Origin: Ferruginibacter sp.
GTDB lineage: Bacteria; Bacteroidota; Bacteroidia; Chitinophagales; Chitinophagaceae
Direction of reading: 5' to 3'
Length of the DNA: 64,000 nucleotides
Assembly: GCA_014379625.1 (NCBI GenBank)
Contig: JACMLJ010000095.1
Span: 186,001-250,000, forward strand
Below the pieces are notes generated by a model that ran no database searches, had not been told where the DNA came from, and was given only the letters and a program-made list of their open reading frames with translations. Positions 35,608 to 43,700 of the stretch are shown one piece after another (the first letter of the stretch is position 1; every line of letters begins with the position of its first letter). Both the position numbers and the translations under genes were made by a program.

Positions 35608-35973
35608 ATGGAAAAGAAAAAAACACTGGTCATTGGCGCTTCTGCAAATCCGGCAAGGTACAGTTACCTGGCAGTACAAAAATTAACCGCCCATCAGCAT
35701 CCGGTAATTGCCCTGGGACTTAAAAAAGGAGTTATTGGAACTACAGAAATAGAAACTGAAAAAAAGCCCTTTGAAAAAATAGATACGATTACATTATATA
35801 TCAATCCCTTTCGCCAAAAAGATTACTACGAATATATCCTTTCAGTTCAGCCAAAACGGGTCATTTTTAACCCCGGTACCGAAAATGAAGAATTAGTTGA
35901 CCTGTTGCAACAAAAAGGGATTCAGGCCATGGAAGCCTGTACCCTGGTGTTGCTGAGTACCGGACAGTATTAA
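35608..35973 (+). CDS. CoA-binding domain protein
   Basis: 121 aa. It begins KKTLVIGASANPARYSYLAVQKLT, the Rossmann-type start of CoA_binding_2 proteins (YccU-like). The middle TITLYINPFRQKDYYEYI and the C-terminal VIFNPGTENEELVDLLQQKG complete the fold. It probably binds CoA or a related nucleotide; its physiological role is unknown. The ~140-bp repeat copy C begins right after its stop. Confidence 0.9.
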   Translation: MEKKKTLVIGASANPARYSYLAVQKLTAHQHPVIALGLKKGVIGTTEIETEKKPFEKIDTITLYINPFRQKDYYEYILSVQPKRVIFNPGTENEELVDLLQQKGIQAMEACTLVLLSTGQY

Positions 35974-35974
35974 A

Positions 35975-36119
35975 CGCCGGGGCGAAAAAAACTGACAACA
36001 AGTTATCAGTTTTTTGATGCAGTGTCGCGCTCTGGCATTGAGCCATTTTCAAATTTTCTCATTTTCACATTTGAAATGCAAGCTCTTCCTTTAGTTTTAA
36101 TCGCACCTGTTAATTTAGC
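35975..36119 (+). repeat. dispersed ~140-bp repeat, copy C, with a terminator-like hairpin
   Basis: This is the best-preserved copy. It starts CGCCGGGGCG, followed by an A-run (35985-35991), the hairpin CTGACAACAAGTTATCAG (35992-36009, one mismatch) and a T-run (36010-36015). It then has GTGTCGCGCTCTGGC and ends CTTTAGTTTTAATCGC...TAATTTAGC. Because the A-run and T-run flank the stem symmetrically, the hairpin could terminate in either direction. Copies A and B are at 8070-8200 and 31321-31457. Confidence 0.9.
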
Positions 36120-36270
36120 ATTATTGAGGTTGTAATGTAGTAATTTTTCTAAATCCACCTTATAGCTGTTTTTATTCCGCGCCTTATATACTATTTTCTA
36201 CCAATACCCGTTTACATAGTAATTCCACGGAATTTTCTTTTGTGGTATCCCAATATCCAAATTTTATTAC

Positions 36271-36726
36271 ATGAAACACCTTACATCCGCAATAGGTATG
36301 GTACTGCTTACCCTATTCGCAGTTACTGGCTATACACAAAACAAACAAGCCCCAAAGCCAGCTTTGTTTGCCGATTTCCCCACCACCATTCATTGCACCC
36401 AGGCACAACTCAGCAGCTTTTTTACCGCTGCAAAAGGTGAAAACATCAGTATATCGTTTGCCGGCAACTTTACACTATCAGGACCAGTAACCAGCAACCT
36501 TGAAAAATATAGCAACCTGCATACCATCGTAATACAATTGCCCGCATTTAAAAATACTTTATTCTCCCTTTCAAAACAAACAGACGAAGCAGGTAAAATT
36601 ATGTATGTAGGCCGGATATTAAATCCTTTATATGCAGATGGGTTTGAATTAAAAAACAATGCTGATGGTGACTATGAACTTGTTAAAACAGACCTGGAAA
36701 AAATTGTAGTGAGTTGCAACCTGTAA
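36271..36726 (+). CDS. hypothetical secreted protein
   Basis: 151 aa with a signal peptide (residues about 1-20, LTLFAVTGYTQN). The mature part is small and mixed alpha/beta, with one Cys near the middle and one near the C-terminus (SCNL). No family is recognised. It lies 80 bases before a secreted metalloprotease gene on the same strand, so the two may be co-expressed. A role as a protease partner is only a guess. Confidence 0.65.
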   Translation: MKHLTSAIGMVLLTLFAVTGYTQNKQAPKPALFADFPTTIHCTQAQLSSFFTAAKGENISISFAGNFTLSGPVTSNLEKYSNLHTIVIQLPAFKNTLFSLSKQTDEAGKIMYVGRILNPLYADGFELKNNADGDYELVKTDLEKIVVSCNL

Positions 36727-36806
36727 AAAAGGCGGGAGCATTTGCATGATCGATCCATTATTAAAATAAGTACCGGCTATTTACCGGAAAACAAAAATCC
36801 ATTAAA

Positions 36807-38396
36807 ATGAAGAAGCCATCCATCTCCTTAATACTGCTTTCAATGGCGTTCTTAGTGTCTTTTAATGGGTTTAGTTTACCTGTTTTGAACAGTTTACCTG
36901 CAGCCAGTGCAACCATTTATCTTGATTTTGACGGGCATAATGTAAACAGCGCCTACTGGAAAGGTGGTACACCATTTTCCTGTGAATCTTCGGGCATGAC
37001 AGATATTCAAATAACAGAAGTTTTTAAGCGGGTGGCTGAAGATTACCGGCCATTTGATATAAATATTACCACCGATGAATCCAAGTTTCTGGCGGCCCCG
37101 CTTTCCAAAAGAATCAGGATAGTAATTACGCCCACAAGCGGATGGTTTACAGGTGTAGGCGGGGTGTCGTTCATTGGATCCTTTAAATGGGGAGATGATA
37201 CTCCCGCATTTGTTTTCAGCGACAGGCTTGGACCCAACAGTCCAAAAATGGTAGCCGAATGTTGTTCACATGAAAGTGGCCATGCAGTGGGTTTGTCTCA
37301 CCAGTCAAAATATGATGGCACATGCAATTTAACCGCAACTTACAATGAAGGCGAAGGCACAGGAGTAAATGCCTGGGCGCCAATAATGGGCAACAGTTAT
37401 TACAGGAATATGAGTGGCTGGAACGATGGACCTACTCCATACGGATGCACCAATATACAGGATAATCTTTCCATCATTACCAGTCAAAATGGTTTCACTT
37501 ACAGAACCGATGACTACTCTAATGACATAAATAATACCCCCGCAGTGTTTGCAATTTCCGGTGCCGATATCGCCGGTGTTATCTCAACCAATACAGACAA
37601 AGATGCATTTAACTTTACCATATCACAAAATTCGATCCTTCATATCAATATCAGGCCTTATAGCATAGATGCCAGTTACCAGGGGGCCAACCTTGATGTA
37701 AAAATGTCGCTGTACAATTCCGCCAGGGAATTGGTTAGAACCTTTGATCCTGCTGATGCAATGGATGTGGTGGTTGATACGGTATTAAGTACGGGCTCCT
37801 ATTATATGTTGGTAGACGGAGCGGGTAATAGAAATGTAAATGATTATGGAAGTTTGGGTTCCTATGCAATCAGCTCATCAGGCGGTGGCATATTGCCAAT
37901 ACGCAATGCAAGCCTTAAAGGCAGAGTAGAAAAAAGCAAACATACACTTAGCTGGAATATCCTGTCCGATGAACCGGTAAAATTGATCAGCGTGGAATCA
38001 TCTACGGATGGTACACAGTTTATTACGGTCAATACCATCACTGATGCTTCCAATAACTTTACCTATACCCCTGCCCAAAATGCTGATTTGTTTTACCGCA
38101 TAAAAGTTACTTCATCCTTTAACCAAACGGTTTATTCCAATACCATACGGCTAAAAGGGATTGATGATACCCGAAAAATATTCACGGTGTCCACTTTTAT
38201 CCAAAATGAAATTTCAGTGAATGCTGATGAGAATTACCAGTACAGGTTAACTGATGTAAAGGGCAATTCGATTGCGAGGGGCAACGGACAGGCAGGATAC
38301 AATAAAGTAGATATGGGCATGCAGCCCCGCGGCATGTACATCATGCAAATTTTTTGTAACAAACAACAACAAACGGAACGAATTATAAAACAGTAA
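36807..38396 (+). CDS. secreted metzincin-type metalloprotease with C-terminal type IX sorting domain
   Basis: 529 aa with a signal peptide (about 1-28). The zinc motif is HESGHAVGLSH (His155-Glu156, His159, His165), the HExxHxxGxxH pattern of metzincins. A beta-rich middle region (about 250-360) resembles a pre-peptidase C-terminal domain, and the final 70 residues (YRLTDVKGNSIARGNG, then MYIMQIFCNKQQ) resemble a type A T9SS sorting domain. Export would therefore use the PorT-type system encoded at 42905. Substrate unknown. A terminator follows. Confidence 0.85.
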   Translation: MKKPSISLILLSMAFLVSFNGFSLPVLNSLPAASATIYLDFDGHNVNSAYWKGGTPFSCESSGMTDIQITEVFKRVAEDYRPFDINITTDESKFLAAPLSKRIRIVITPTSGWFTGVGGVSFIGSFKWGDDTPAFVFSDRLGPNSPKMVAECCSHESGHAVGLSHQSKYDGTCNLTATYNEGEGTGVNAWAPIMGNSYYRNMSGWNDGPTPYGCTNIQDNLSIITSQNGFTYRTDDYSNDINNTPAVFAISGADIAGVISTNTDKDAFNFTISQNSILHINIRPYSIDASYQGANLDVKMSLYNSARELVRTFDPADAMDVVVDTVLSTGSYYMLVDGAGNRNVNDYGSLGSYAISSSGGGILPIRNASLKGRVEKSKHTLSWNILSDEPVKLISVESSTDGTQFITVNTITDASNNFTYTPAQNADLFYRIKVTSSFNQTVYSNTIRLKGIDDTRKIFTVSTFIQNEISVNADENYQYRLTDVKGNSIARGNGQAGYNKVDMGMQPRGMYIMQIFCNKQQQTERIIKQ

Positions 38397-38416
38397 GGTA
38401 GATTCATGTGTAAGTT

Positions 38417-38447
38417 AAAGGGTCAGCGTAAGGGGCTGGCCCTTTTT
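38417..38447 (+). terminator. Rho-independent terminator after the metalloprotease gene
   Basis: AAGGGTCAGC pairs with GCTGGCCCTT (one G-T pair), followed by a run of Ts. Strong and correctly placed. Confidence 0.88.
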
Positions 38448-38792
38448 TATTAGGGGCCACCGCTATTTCAGAAAGGACTTTACAATAACTTTGAATTACA
38501 ATACTATAAGCAAAACCTGGATTATTAATCAGTAAAGGTGGATATCGGATATTTCACCATTGACTACTCCTTAATTAAATCGTCACTTTACCTCCAACAT
38601 AATAAGCTTCCAAATTGATCCCTTCTTCCCGATCATTCCCGCTTACCTAACAGCAAAGGGTATAACTTTTATACATCTATCTCCTGCCCTGCTATACAAT
38701 TGCAGCAGCATATAAGATTAAATTATCATTACAAATTCAATCGCTGCCGGCCGCATTCATTATTTCCGTAACTTTAGAAAACCCCATTTTAT
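38448..38792. other. gene-free interval of 345 bases with an orphan -7 box
   Basis: TAACTTTG at 38486-38493 matches the -7 consensus but is 300 bases before the next gene; no ORF uses it. GTATAA/TTATAC (38660-38674) is a perfect 6-bp stem with a 3-base loop. Nothing else is clear. A short non-coding RNA or long leader is possible but unsupported. Confidence 0.35.
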
Positions 38793-39266
38793 ATGATATG
38801 GAGAAAATTCAATGGCGACCCCATTCAGCTACCCATCAAAACAGCGGTGGAGGAAGCTATCAAAAGAGAGACTAAAGCAGGCTATCATCTAAAAGTTTGT
38901 ATCGGAACCGACAGCCAGGTAAAAGGTAAAGAAACCGAATTTGCCACCGTTATTGTATTTTTAAGGGAAGGTCACGGCGGGTTTATGTTTATCCACAACG
39001 ACAAAACTTTATTGAAGTACAGCATCAAGGAGCGTATGCTGGTAGAAGTAGCCAAAAGCATTGAAATTGCTTATGAGTTGTGCGACCTGTTTACCTTGTA
39101 CGATGTGGATATGGAAGTACATGCCGACATCAACACCAATCCGCAATTCAAAAGCAATGAAGCATTACGGGAAGCCATGGGCTATATCCTGGGAATGGGT
39201 TTTGCCTTTAAAGCTAAGCCCGAAGCTTTCGCCAGCAGCAGTTGTGCAAATAAGGTGGTGAATTAG
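38793..39266 (+). CDS. YkuK family (DUF458) ribonuclease H-like protein
   Basis: 157 aa, the family's normal size. The core KVCIGTDSQVKGKETEFATVIVFL (about 34-58) carries the RNase H-fold acidic residue, and the middle YELCDLFTLYDVDMEVHADIN and C-terminal YILGMGFAFKAKPEAFASSSCANK match YkuK proteins. Their nuclease activity is not established. Cytoplasmic. Monocistronic by position. Confidence 0.9.
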   Translation: MIWRKFNGDPIQLPIKTAVEEAIKRETKAGYHLKVCIGTDSQVKGKETEFATVIVFLREGHGGFMFIHNDKTLLKYSIKERMLVEVAKSIEIAYELCDLFTLYDVDMEVHADINTNPQFKSNEALREAMGYILGMGFAFKAKPEAFASSSCANKVVN

Positions 39267-39606
39267 CTTTCTGTCAGCGTAATTTTATCGGTAAGGTTCG
39301 TGCCCTGTTTGTGCGAACAGTAAATCTGACTCCCTGCTTTTTTAAGCAATATTTTCTCGCCTTTTCCTCAAAACAATTTTTTTGCATACAGTGGGTTTCC
39401 CAACCCAGGTTTCCTTCCAAATTCCGCATAATGTTTCTAACGCTAACCACAACATGGGTTACAAATATACCCATAGCCCTACTTGAATAATTTTCTCGTT
39501 GGATGTTAAAAAAGTCCTGTGCGGGCAATCATTTACATAAATCGATGCCTGATCCTTATTAATTCGCAGCTATGGAATAACTTCGCGTTTAATTAAAAAA
39601 AATAAA
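39267..39606. other. gene-free interval of 340 bases
   Basis: A minus-strand frame of 84 codons (39274-39528) exists but lacks family features and has odd composition, so I do not call it. An imperfect 6-bp inverted repeat ATGGGT/ACCCAT near 39451 is the only structure seen. Confidence 0.4.
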
Positions 39607-40056
39607 ATGAGCGAAACAACCTTAACAAAAGGGCAGATACATACCAGCAAGGGAGTATTAACTTTTGAACTGTACGATGATGATGCCCCGATAGCAGTAG
39701 CCAATTTTAAAAAATTAATCAGCGAAGGTTTTTATGACGGGCTGAGTTTTCACCGGGTAATCCCAAATTTTATGATTCAGGGGGGCTGCCCTAATGGCAC
39801 AGGATCAGGCGGACCGGGTTACACCATTCAATGTGAAACCAAAGGAACGAAACAAATTCATGATCGTGGTGTACTGTCCATGGCACACCGTGGCTTAAAC
39901 ACCGGGGGGTCTCAATTCTTCATTTGTCATAACCGCGCCAATACAAAACACCTTGATGGTGTGCATACCTGCTTTGGAAAGCTAACCGATGGACTCGATA
40001 TTATTGATGATATAAGGGGCGGTGATATTATGGAAAAGGTTGTGTTGGTGAATTAA
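39607..40056 (+). CDS. cyclophilin-type peptidyl-prolyl isomerase
   Basis: 149 aa. The motifs FHRVIPNFMIQGGCPNGTGSGGPGY (about 51-75) and GGSQFFICH are diagnostic of the cyclophilin fold, with the catalytic Arg in FHRVIP. There is no signal peptide, so it is cytoplasmic. It catalyses cis-trans isomerisation of X-Pro bonds during folding. Monocistronic. Confidence 0.95.
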   Translation: MSETTLTKGQIHTSKGVLTFELYDDDAPIAVANFKKLISEGFYDGLSFHRVIPNFMIQGGCPNGTGSGGPGYTIQCETKGTKQIHDRGVLSMAHRGLNTGGSQFFICHNRANTKHLDGVHTCFGKLTDGLDIIDDIRGGDIMEKVVLVN

Positions 40057-40314
40057 TGACCGCGGCTGGTTTACCTAATTAGATTGTAAGACCATTTCTT
40101 TTAATCTACTTTATATCATAAATGCTTACGGGTGCATTTGTAGACAGCGCAATCAAATTATTACAACCGGGCGGGTGAAGAGTAAAAAATATTACAGTTA
40201 TAAAAGCCACCCACCTGTAATTATATGATTGCCTGGATGATTTTTATTAAAGCGCTGATTCTCTTAAATTAATATTATGACACCCCTTTCATGAGCTCAA
40301 TGTAAAAACGAATC

Positions 40315-41253
40315 ATGAAATACCTGTCAATATTTTTATTCCTCTTTGCGGGTGCTTCCAAAGGACAACCCCTGCTTGCTGACAGTACCATAAAACAGCT
40401 TTCTCTCGCGGAAACGATATTTTTTTTATCGCAGGATAGTTTGAAAGGCAGGCTGACAGGATCTGAAGGCGCTAATATTGCGGCAACATTTATTGCTGCC
40501 AGGTTCAAGTCGTCAGGGTTACAACCTGTAGCACGCAATGAAGGGTATTTTGATCATTTTACCGCTAATTATTACGGTAAAAAAATACCTGCAAAGAATG
40601 TGGTTGGCGCCCTTCCCGGAAAGTTTACAAATGATACCATGGTAATTTTTTCGGCTCATTACGATCATATAGGTCAAAGAGACGATCTGCCGTTCAATAA
40701 AGATTATAGCTACCAGGATGATATTTTTAACGGGGCCGATGACAATGCTACCGGTGTAGCTGCATTAATAGAACTCGCCCGATATTATAAGGCACAAAAC
40801 AACAACCGGTATTTGCTACTTTTCGTTGCTTTTTCCGGCGAAGAAATGGGGATGCTGGGATCAGAATACTCATTAAAAAAAACGAACCCGGGAATGATAA
40901 AGGCTGTAATTAACCTTGAAATGCTGGGAAGGCCAGACAATAAAAACTGCTTTATTGTGTCTTTCCGGAATACCAGCCTCCGGAATATATTAAATGGCCA
41001 GCTCAAAAAATACCAGGGAACCGGAGCGGAATTTTTTTTTAAAAACGACCCCTATCCTGACGAAAATTTATCATCCAGGAGTGATCATTACCCCTTTGCC
41101 AGGAAAATAAAAAATGCTTTTACCATCATGGGAAGCTCGCCCGCGGATATACACTATCATTCCGTGGATGATGAATACGAAACAATTGACTTTGAGTTTT
41201 TATTGAAGGCTACCAAAAATATTGCATTGGCATGTGAGTATTTTACCAGGTAG
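40315..41253 (+). CDS. secreted M28 family zinc peptidase
   Basis: 312 aa with a signal peptide (about 1-18). Zinc-site residues are visible: His115 in SAHYDHIG, the bridging Asp142 in GADDNATG, GEEMG (Glu176-Glu177) and the C-terminal SDHYPF His. It is smaller than the M28 enzyme at 4829 and lacks the PA-like insertion. Aminopeptidase activity is likely, location periplasmic. Monocistronic. A heptad run follows it. Confidence 0.92.
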   Translation: MKYLSIFLFLFAGASKGQPLLADSTIKQLSLAETIFFLSQDSLKGRLTGSEGANIAATFIAARFKSSGLQPVARNEGYFDHFTANYYGKKIPAKNVVGALPGKFTNDTMVIFSAHYDHIGQRDDLPFNKDYSYQDDIFNGADDNATGVAALIELARYYKAQNNNRYLLLFVAFSGEEMGMLGSEYSLKKTNPGMIKAVINLEMLGRPDNKNCFIVSFRNTSLRNILNGQLKKYQGTGAEFFFKNDPYPDENLSSRSDHYPFARKIKNAFTIMGSSPADIHYHSVDDEYETIDFEFLLKATKNIALACEYFTR

Positions 41254-41277
41254 GTAATCAAACAGGGAAAGCGAATT

Positions 41278-41312
41278 CATTCACCATTGACCGTTGCCCA
41301 TTCACCCTTCAC
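41278..41312. repeat. heptad array
   Basis: Five seven-base units CATTCAC, CATTGAC, CGTTGCC, CATTCAC, CCTTCAC lie between converging M28 and engB genes. Related arrays are at 1319-1350 and 57297-57366, with shorter stretches elsewhere. Confidence 0.8.
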
Positions 41313-41328
41313 AAATTAACCAATCGCC

Positions 41329-41973
41329 CTACTCTCCATCCCCTGCTTCATTCTTTTCATCAATTAAAGAGAGTATTTTATCCCTCCCCAATTTTTTGGT
41401 GGCGCTGCTTACAAAATGCTGCGGCAAGAACTGCCAGGTTTTTCTCAGGCGTTCTAAAAAAAGTTTTACATTCTTAGCCACTACAGCCTGGGTTTCCTTA
41501 TCGGCTTTGGTAAAGATCATGGCAAAAGGTATGGCCCATTTGTCTAACTGATTTAAAAAGTCAAGATCTAATTTCTGGGGTGTGTGACGGGCATCTATCA
41601 AAACAAAAACCATCTCCAGGTTTTCTCTTTTACGCAAATAACCTTCAATCATTTGCTCCCAGCGCCTACGGCTACGCAAACTAACCTTGGCAAAGCCATA
41701 ACCAGGCAGGTCAACGAGGTACCATCTAAAATTCTGACCTTCTTTGCTGTTATTGATTGCCGAGGCGGAGGTTATTTCAAAATGATTGATGAGCTGCGTT
41801 TTTCCGGGTGTTCCGGAAGTTTTGGCCAGTTTATCATTATTACTGAGCATATTAATCAGGGATGATTTGCCCACATTACTGCGGCCTATAAACGCATATT
41901 CCTTTTTATCAGGCGCAGGACATTTATCAATATCGGGACTGCTGATAATATATTTAGCTGATTTGATGAGCAT
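41329..41973 (-). CDS. engB: ribosome biogenesis GTPase EngB/YihA
   Basis: 214 aa, the family's length. G motifs are visible: G1 GRSNVGKSSL (about 32-41), G3 DLPGYG, G4 TKAD and G5 SSA. It helps the late assembly of the large ribosomal subunit and is essential in many bacteria. Its start is preceded by TATCTTTG and a 4-base gap, so the transcript may be leaderless. Confidence 0.95.
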   Translation of the reverse strand: MLIKSAKYIISSPDIDKCPAPDKKEYAFIGRSNVGKSSLINMLSNNDKLAKTSGTPGKTQLINHFEITSASAINNSKEGQNFRWYLVDLPGYGFAKVSLRSRRRWEQMIEGYLRKRENLEMVFVLIDARHTPQKLDLDFLNQLDKWAIPFAMIFTKADKETQAVVAKNVKLFLERLRKTWQFLPQHFVSSATKKLGRDKILSLIDEKNEAGDGE

Positions 41974-41977
41974 TGGG

Positions 41978-41985
41978 CAAAGATA
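41978..41985 (-). promoter_or_regulatory. -7 box immediately before engB
   Basis: Minus-strand TATCTTTG, then CCCA, then ATG. Confidence 0.5.
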
Positions 41986-42174
41986 CGGTGGGAGGTTGAA
42001 GGTTTAAAGCCGGGTTTTGTTTCGTATGCCGGAAGGAAGTGCACCAGGATAATTGAATTTAATGTGGAAACCTTATCCTGTAAATCTTCGTTTATAGTAG
42101 CGCTGGGCGATAACCCTTAACCCAAAACCAACAACTTAACAATCAACTTTCAAACATCAACCCTCATCCTTCCT

Positions 42175-42182
42175 TATCTTTG
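42175..42182 (+). promoter_or_regulatory. -7 box immediately before ubiE
   Basis: TATCTTTG, then CACCCG, then ATG. It also decides the start: the frame opens with TTG at 42180, inside the box, so the ATG at 42189 is preferred. Confidence 0.55.
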
Positions 42183-42188
42183 CACCCG

Positions 42189-42932
42189 ATGACACAATTT
42201 GCGCATGACAACGTAGTTCCGCTAAAAAATTCTGAGCTTTCCAAAAAAGAGCAGGTAGCTGATATGTTTGATAACATCGCTTACCGGTACGATTTTTTGA
42301 ACCGTTTTTTGAGTGCAGGTATTGATATACAATGGCGGAAGAAGGCCATCAGGCAATTACTCCAAAAGGATCCAAAAATAATATTGGACGTGGCTACGGG
42401 TACAGCGGATGTAGCTATTATGACGGCAAAAATTTTGCAACCTGCAAAAATAACGGGGATTGATATCAGCGATGGGATGCTGGACCTGGGAAGAAAAAAG
42501 ATTAAAAAACTGGGTTTGGAAAATCTTATTGAACTGTTAAATGGAGACAGTGAAACAATAAAATTTGAAGATGACTCGTTTGACGCGGTAACCGTGGCAT
42601 TTGGGGTGCGTAATTTCCAGCAGTTGGAGAAAGGATTAAGTGAAATAAAAAGGGTGCTGAAGCCGGGGGGGAAATTGGTAGTGCTTGAATTCAGCAGGCC
42701 TAAAGCAACCGTTGTAAAGTTGTTATACAATCTGTATATGAATGTAGTGGCGCCGGGGATGGGCAAATTATTTTCGAAGAACCGCAATGCATATAAATAT
42801 CTCGACGAATCCATTAAAAAATTTCCCGAAGGAAAAAACTTTACTACTATCTTAGACAACCTGGGATACACAAACACTTATTGTAAACCCCTGAGCCTTG
42901 GAATATGCAGTATCTATTGCGGAGAAAAATAA
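42189..42932 (+). CDS. ubiE: menaquinone/ubiquinone methyltransferase UbiE/MenG
   Basis: 247 aa. SAM-binding motif I is ILDVATGTADVAIM (about 60-73), and the characteristic NIAYRYDFLNRFLSAGID and GVRNFQQLEKGLSEIKRVLKPGGKLVVLEFS segments are present. It methylates demethylmenaquinone to menaquinone, the last step of the pathway to which MqnC contributes. The upstream frame is open but the promoter position fixes the ATG. The end overlaps porT by 28 bases, so the two are translationally coupled. Confidence 0.96.
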   Translation: MTQFAHDNVVPLKNSELSKKEQVADMFDNIAYRYDFLNRFLSAGIDIQWRKKAIRQLLQKDPKIILDVATGTADVAIMTAKILQPAKITGIDISDGMLDLGRKKIKKLGLENLIELLNGDSETIKFEDDSFDAVTVAFGVRNFQQLEKGLSEIKRVLKPGGKLVVLEFSRPKATVVKLLYNLYMNVVAPGMGKLFSKNRNAYKYLDESIKKFPEGKNFTTILDNLGYTNTYCKPLSLGICSIYCGEK

Positions 42933-43639
42933 TATATTGTATTTTAATTTTATCAGCCGGTCCGTTAGCCGGTTTTTCGCAATTGCGATATGGTGGATTG
43001 AACCTCCCCGATCATGATAGCAAATTGTATCATTTTGGGATCAACCTGGGTATGAACAAATCTCATTTCAGCTTTACCCATCATCCGCAATTTTTAACAC
43101 AGGATAGTGTAACCGTAATAGAAAGTATCAACAGTACCGGCATCAATTTAGCCTGGTTGGTAAACCTTAATTTAAGTCCGCATTTTGATCTTCGGACTTA
43201 CCCGCTTAATCTTACCTTTAGTGAAAAAGCATTTGAGTATGCCCTGCAATTCCCGGATGCGCCTGCAGGCGAAGGTAAATTAACCATAAAGAAGGTACAG
43301 TCCATCACCTTAAGTCTGCCCCTGCAAATTAAATTCAGCAGCGACCGGATCGATAACCTTAAGGTATATACGATTGCCGGTGTAAAGTTTGATTATGATA
43401 TGGCTGCCAATGCAGGTAAAAAAAATGCGGATGACCTTATCAAGTTGAATAAACTGGATTATAGCGTGGAGGGCGGTATTGGCTTTCACTTCTACTTTCC
43501 TTATTTTGTATTATCGCCCGAGCTGAAAGTTAGCTGGGGCCTTTCTAATTTACACAGCCGAAACCAAACCCTCAAATTTTCGAGTAATATCGAACAAATT
43601 AACTCAAGAATGATCTCGTTTTCATTGACGGTGGAGTAA
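42905..43639 (+). CDS. porT: PorT family protein of the type IX secretion system
   Basis: 244 aa with a signal peptide (to about residue 20). It continues as an outer-membrane beta-barrel type protein with alternating hydrophobic residues and the text HFGINLGMNKSHFSF and YSVEGGIGFHFYFPYF. Position directly after ubiE is a conserved Bacteroidota arrangement for porT/sprT, which is needed for type IX secretion and gliding. The 28-base overlap with ubiE links their translation. The metalloprotease at 36807 is a candidate cargo. Family placement is by overall likeness. Confidence 0.8.
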   Translation: MQYLLRRKIIYCILILSAGPLAGFSQLRYGGLNLPDHDSKLYHFGINLGMNKSHFSFTHHPQFLTQDSVTVIESINSTGINLAWLVNLNLSPHFDLRTYPLNLTFSEKAFEYALQFPDAPAGEGKLTIKKVQSITLSLPLQIKFSSDRIDNLKVYTIAGVKFDYDMAANAGKKNADDLIKLNKLDYSVEGGIGFHFYFPYFVLSPELKVSWGLSNLHSRNQTLKFSSNIEQINSRMISFSLTVE

Positions 43640-43700
43640 ATAAAACCTCACATATTTTTAAATCTTTAGTTACGGAAAATCTACGGGGTGGACTCATACC

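Noticed and set aside
39274..39528. Minus-strand frame of 84 codons
   Set aside because: No family features, unusual composition, no promoter or neighbour support.
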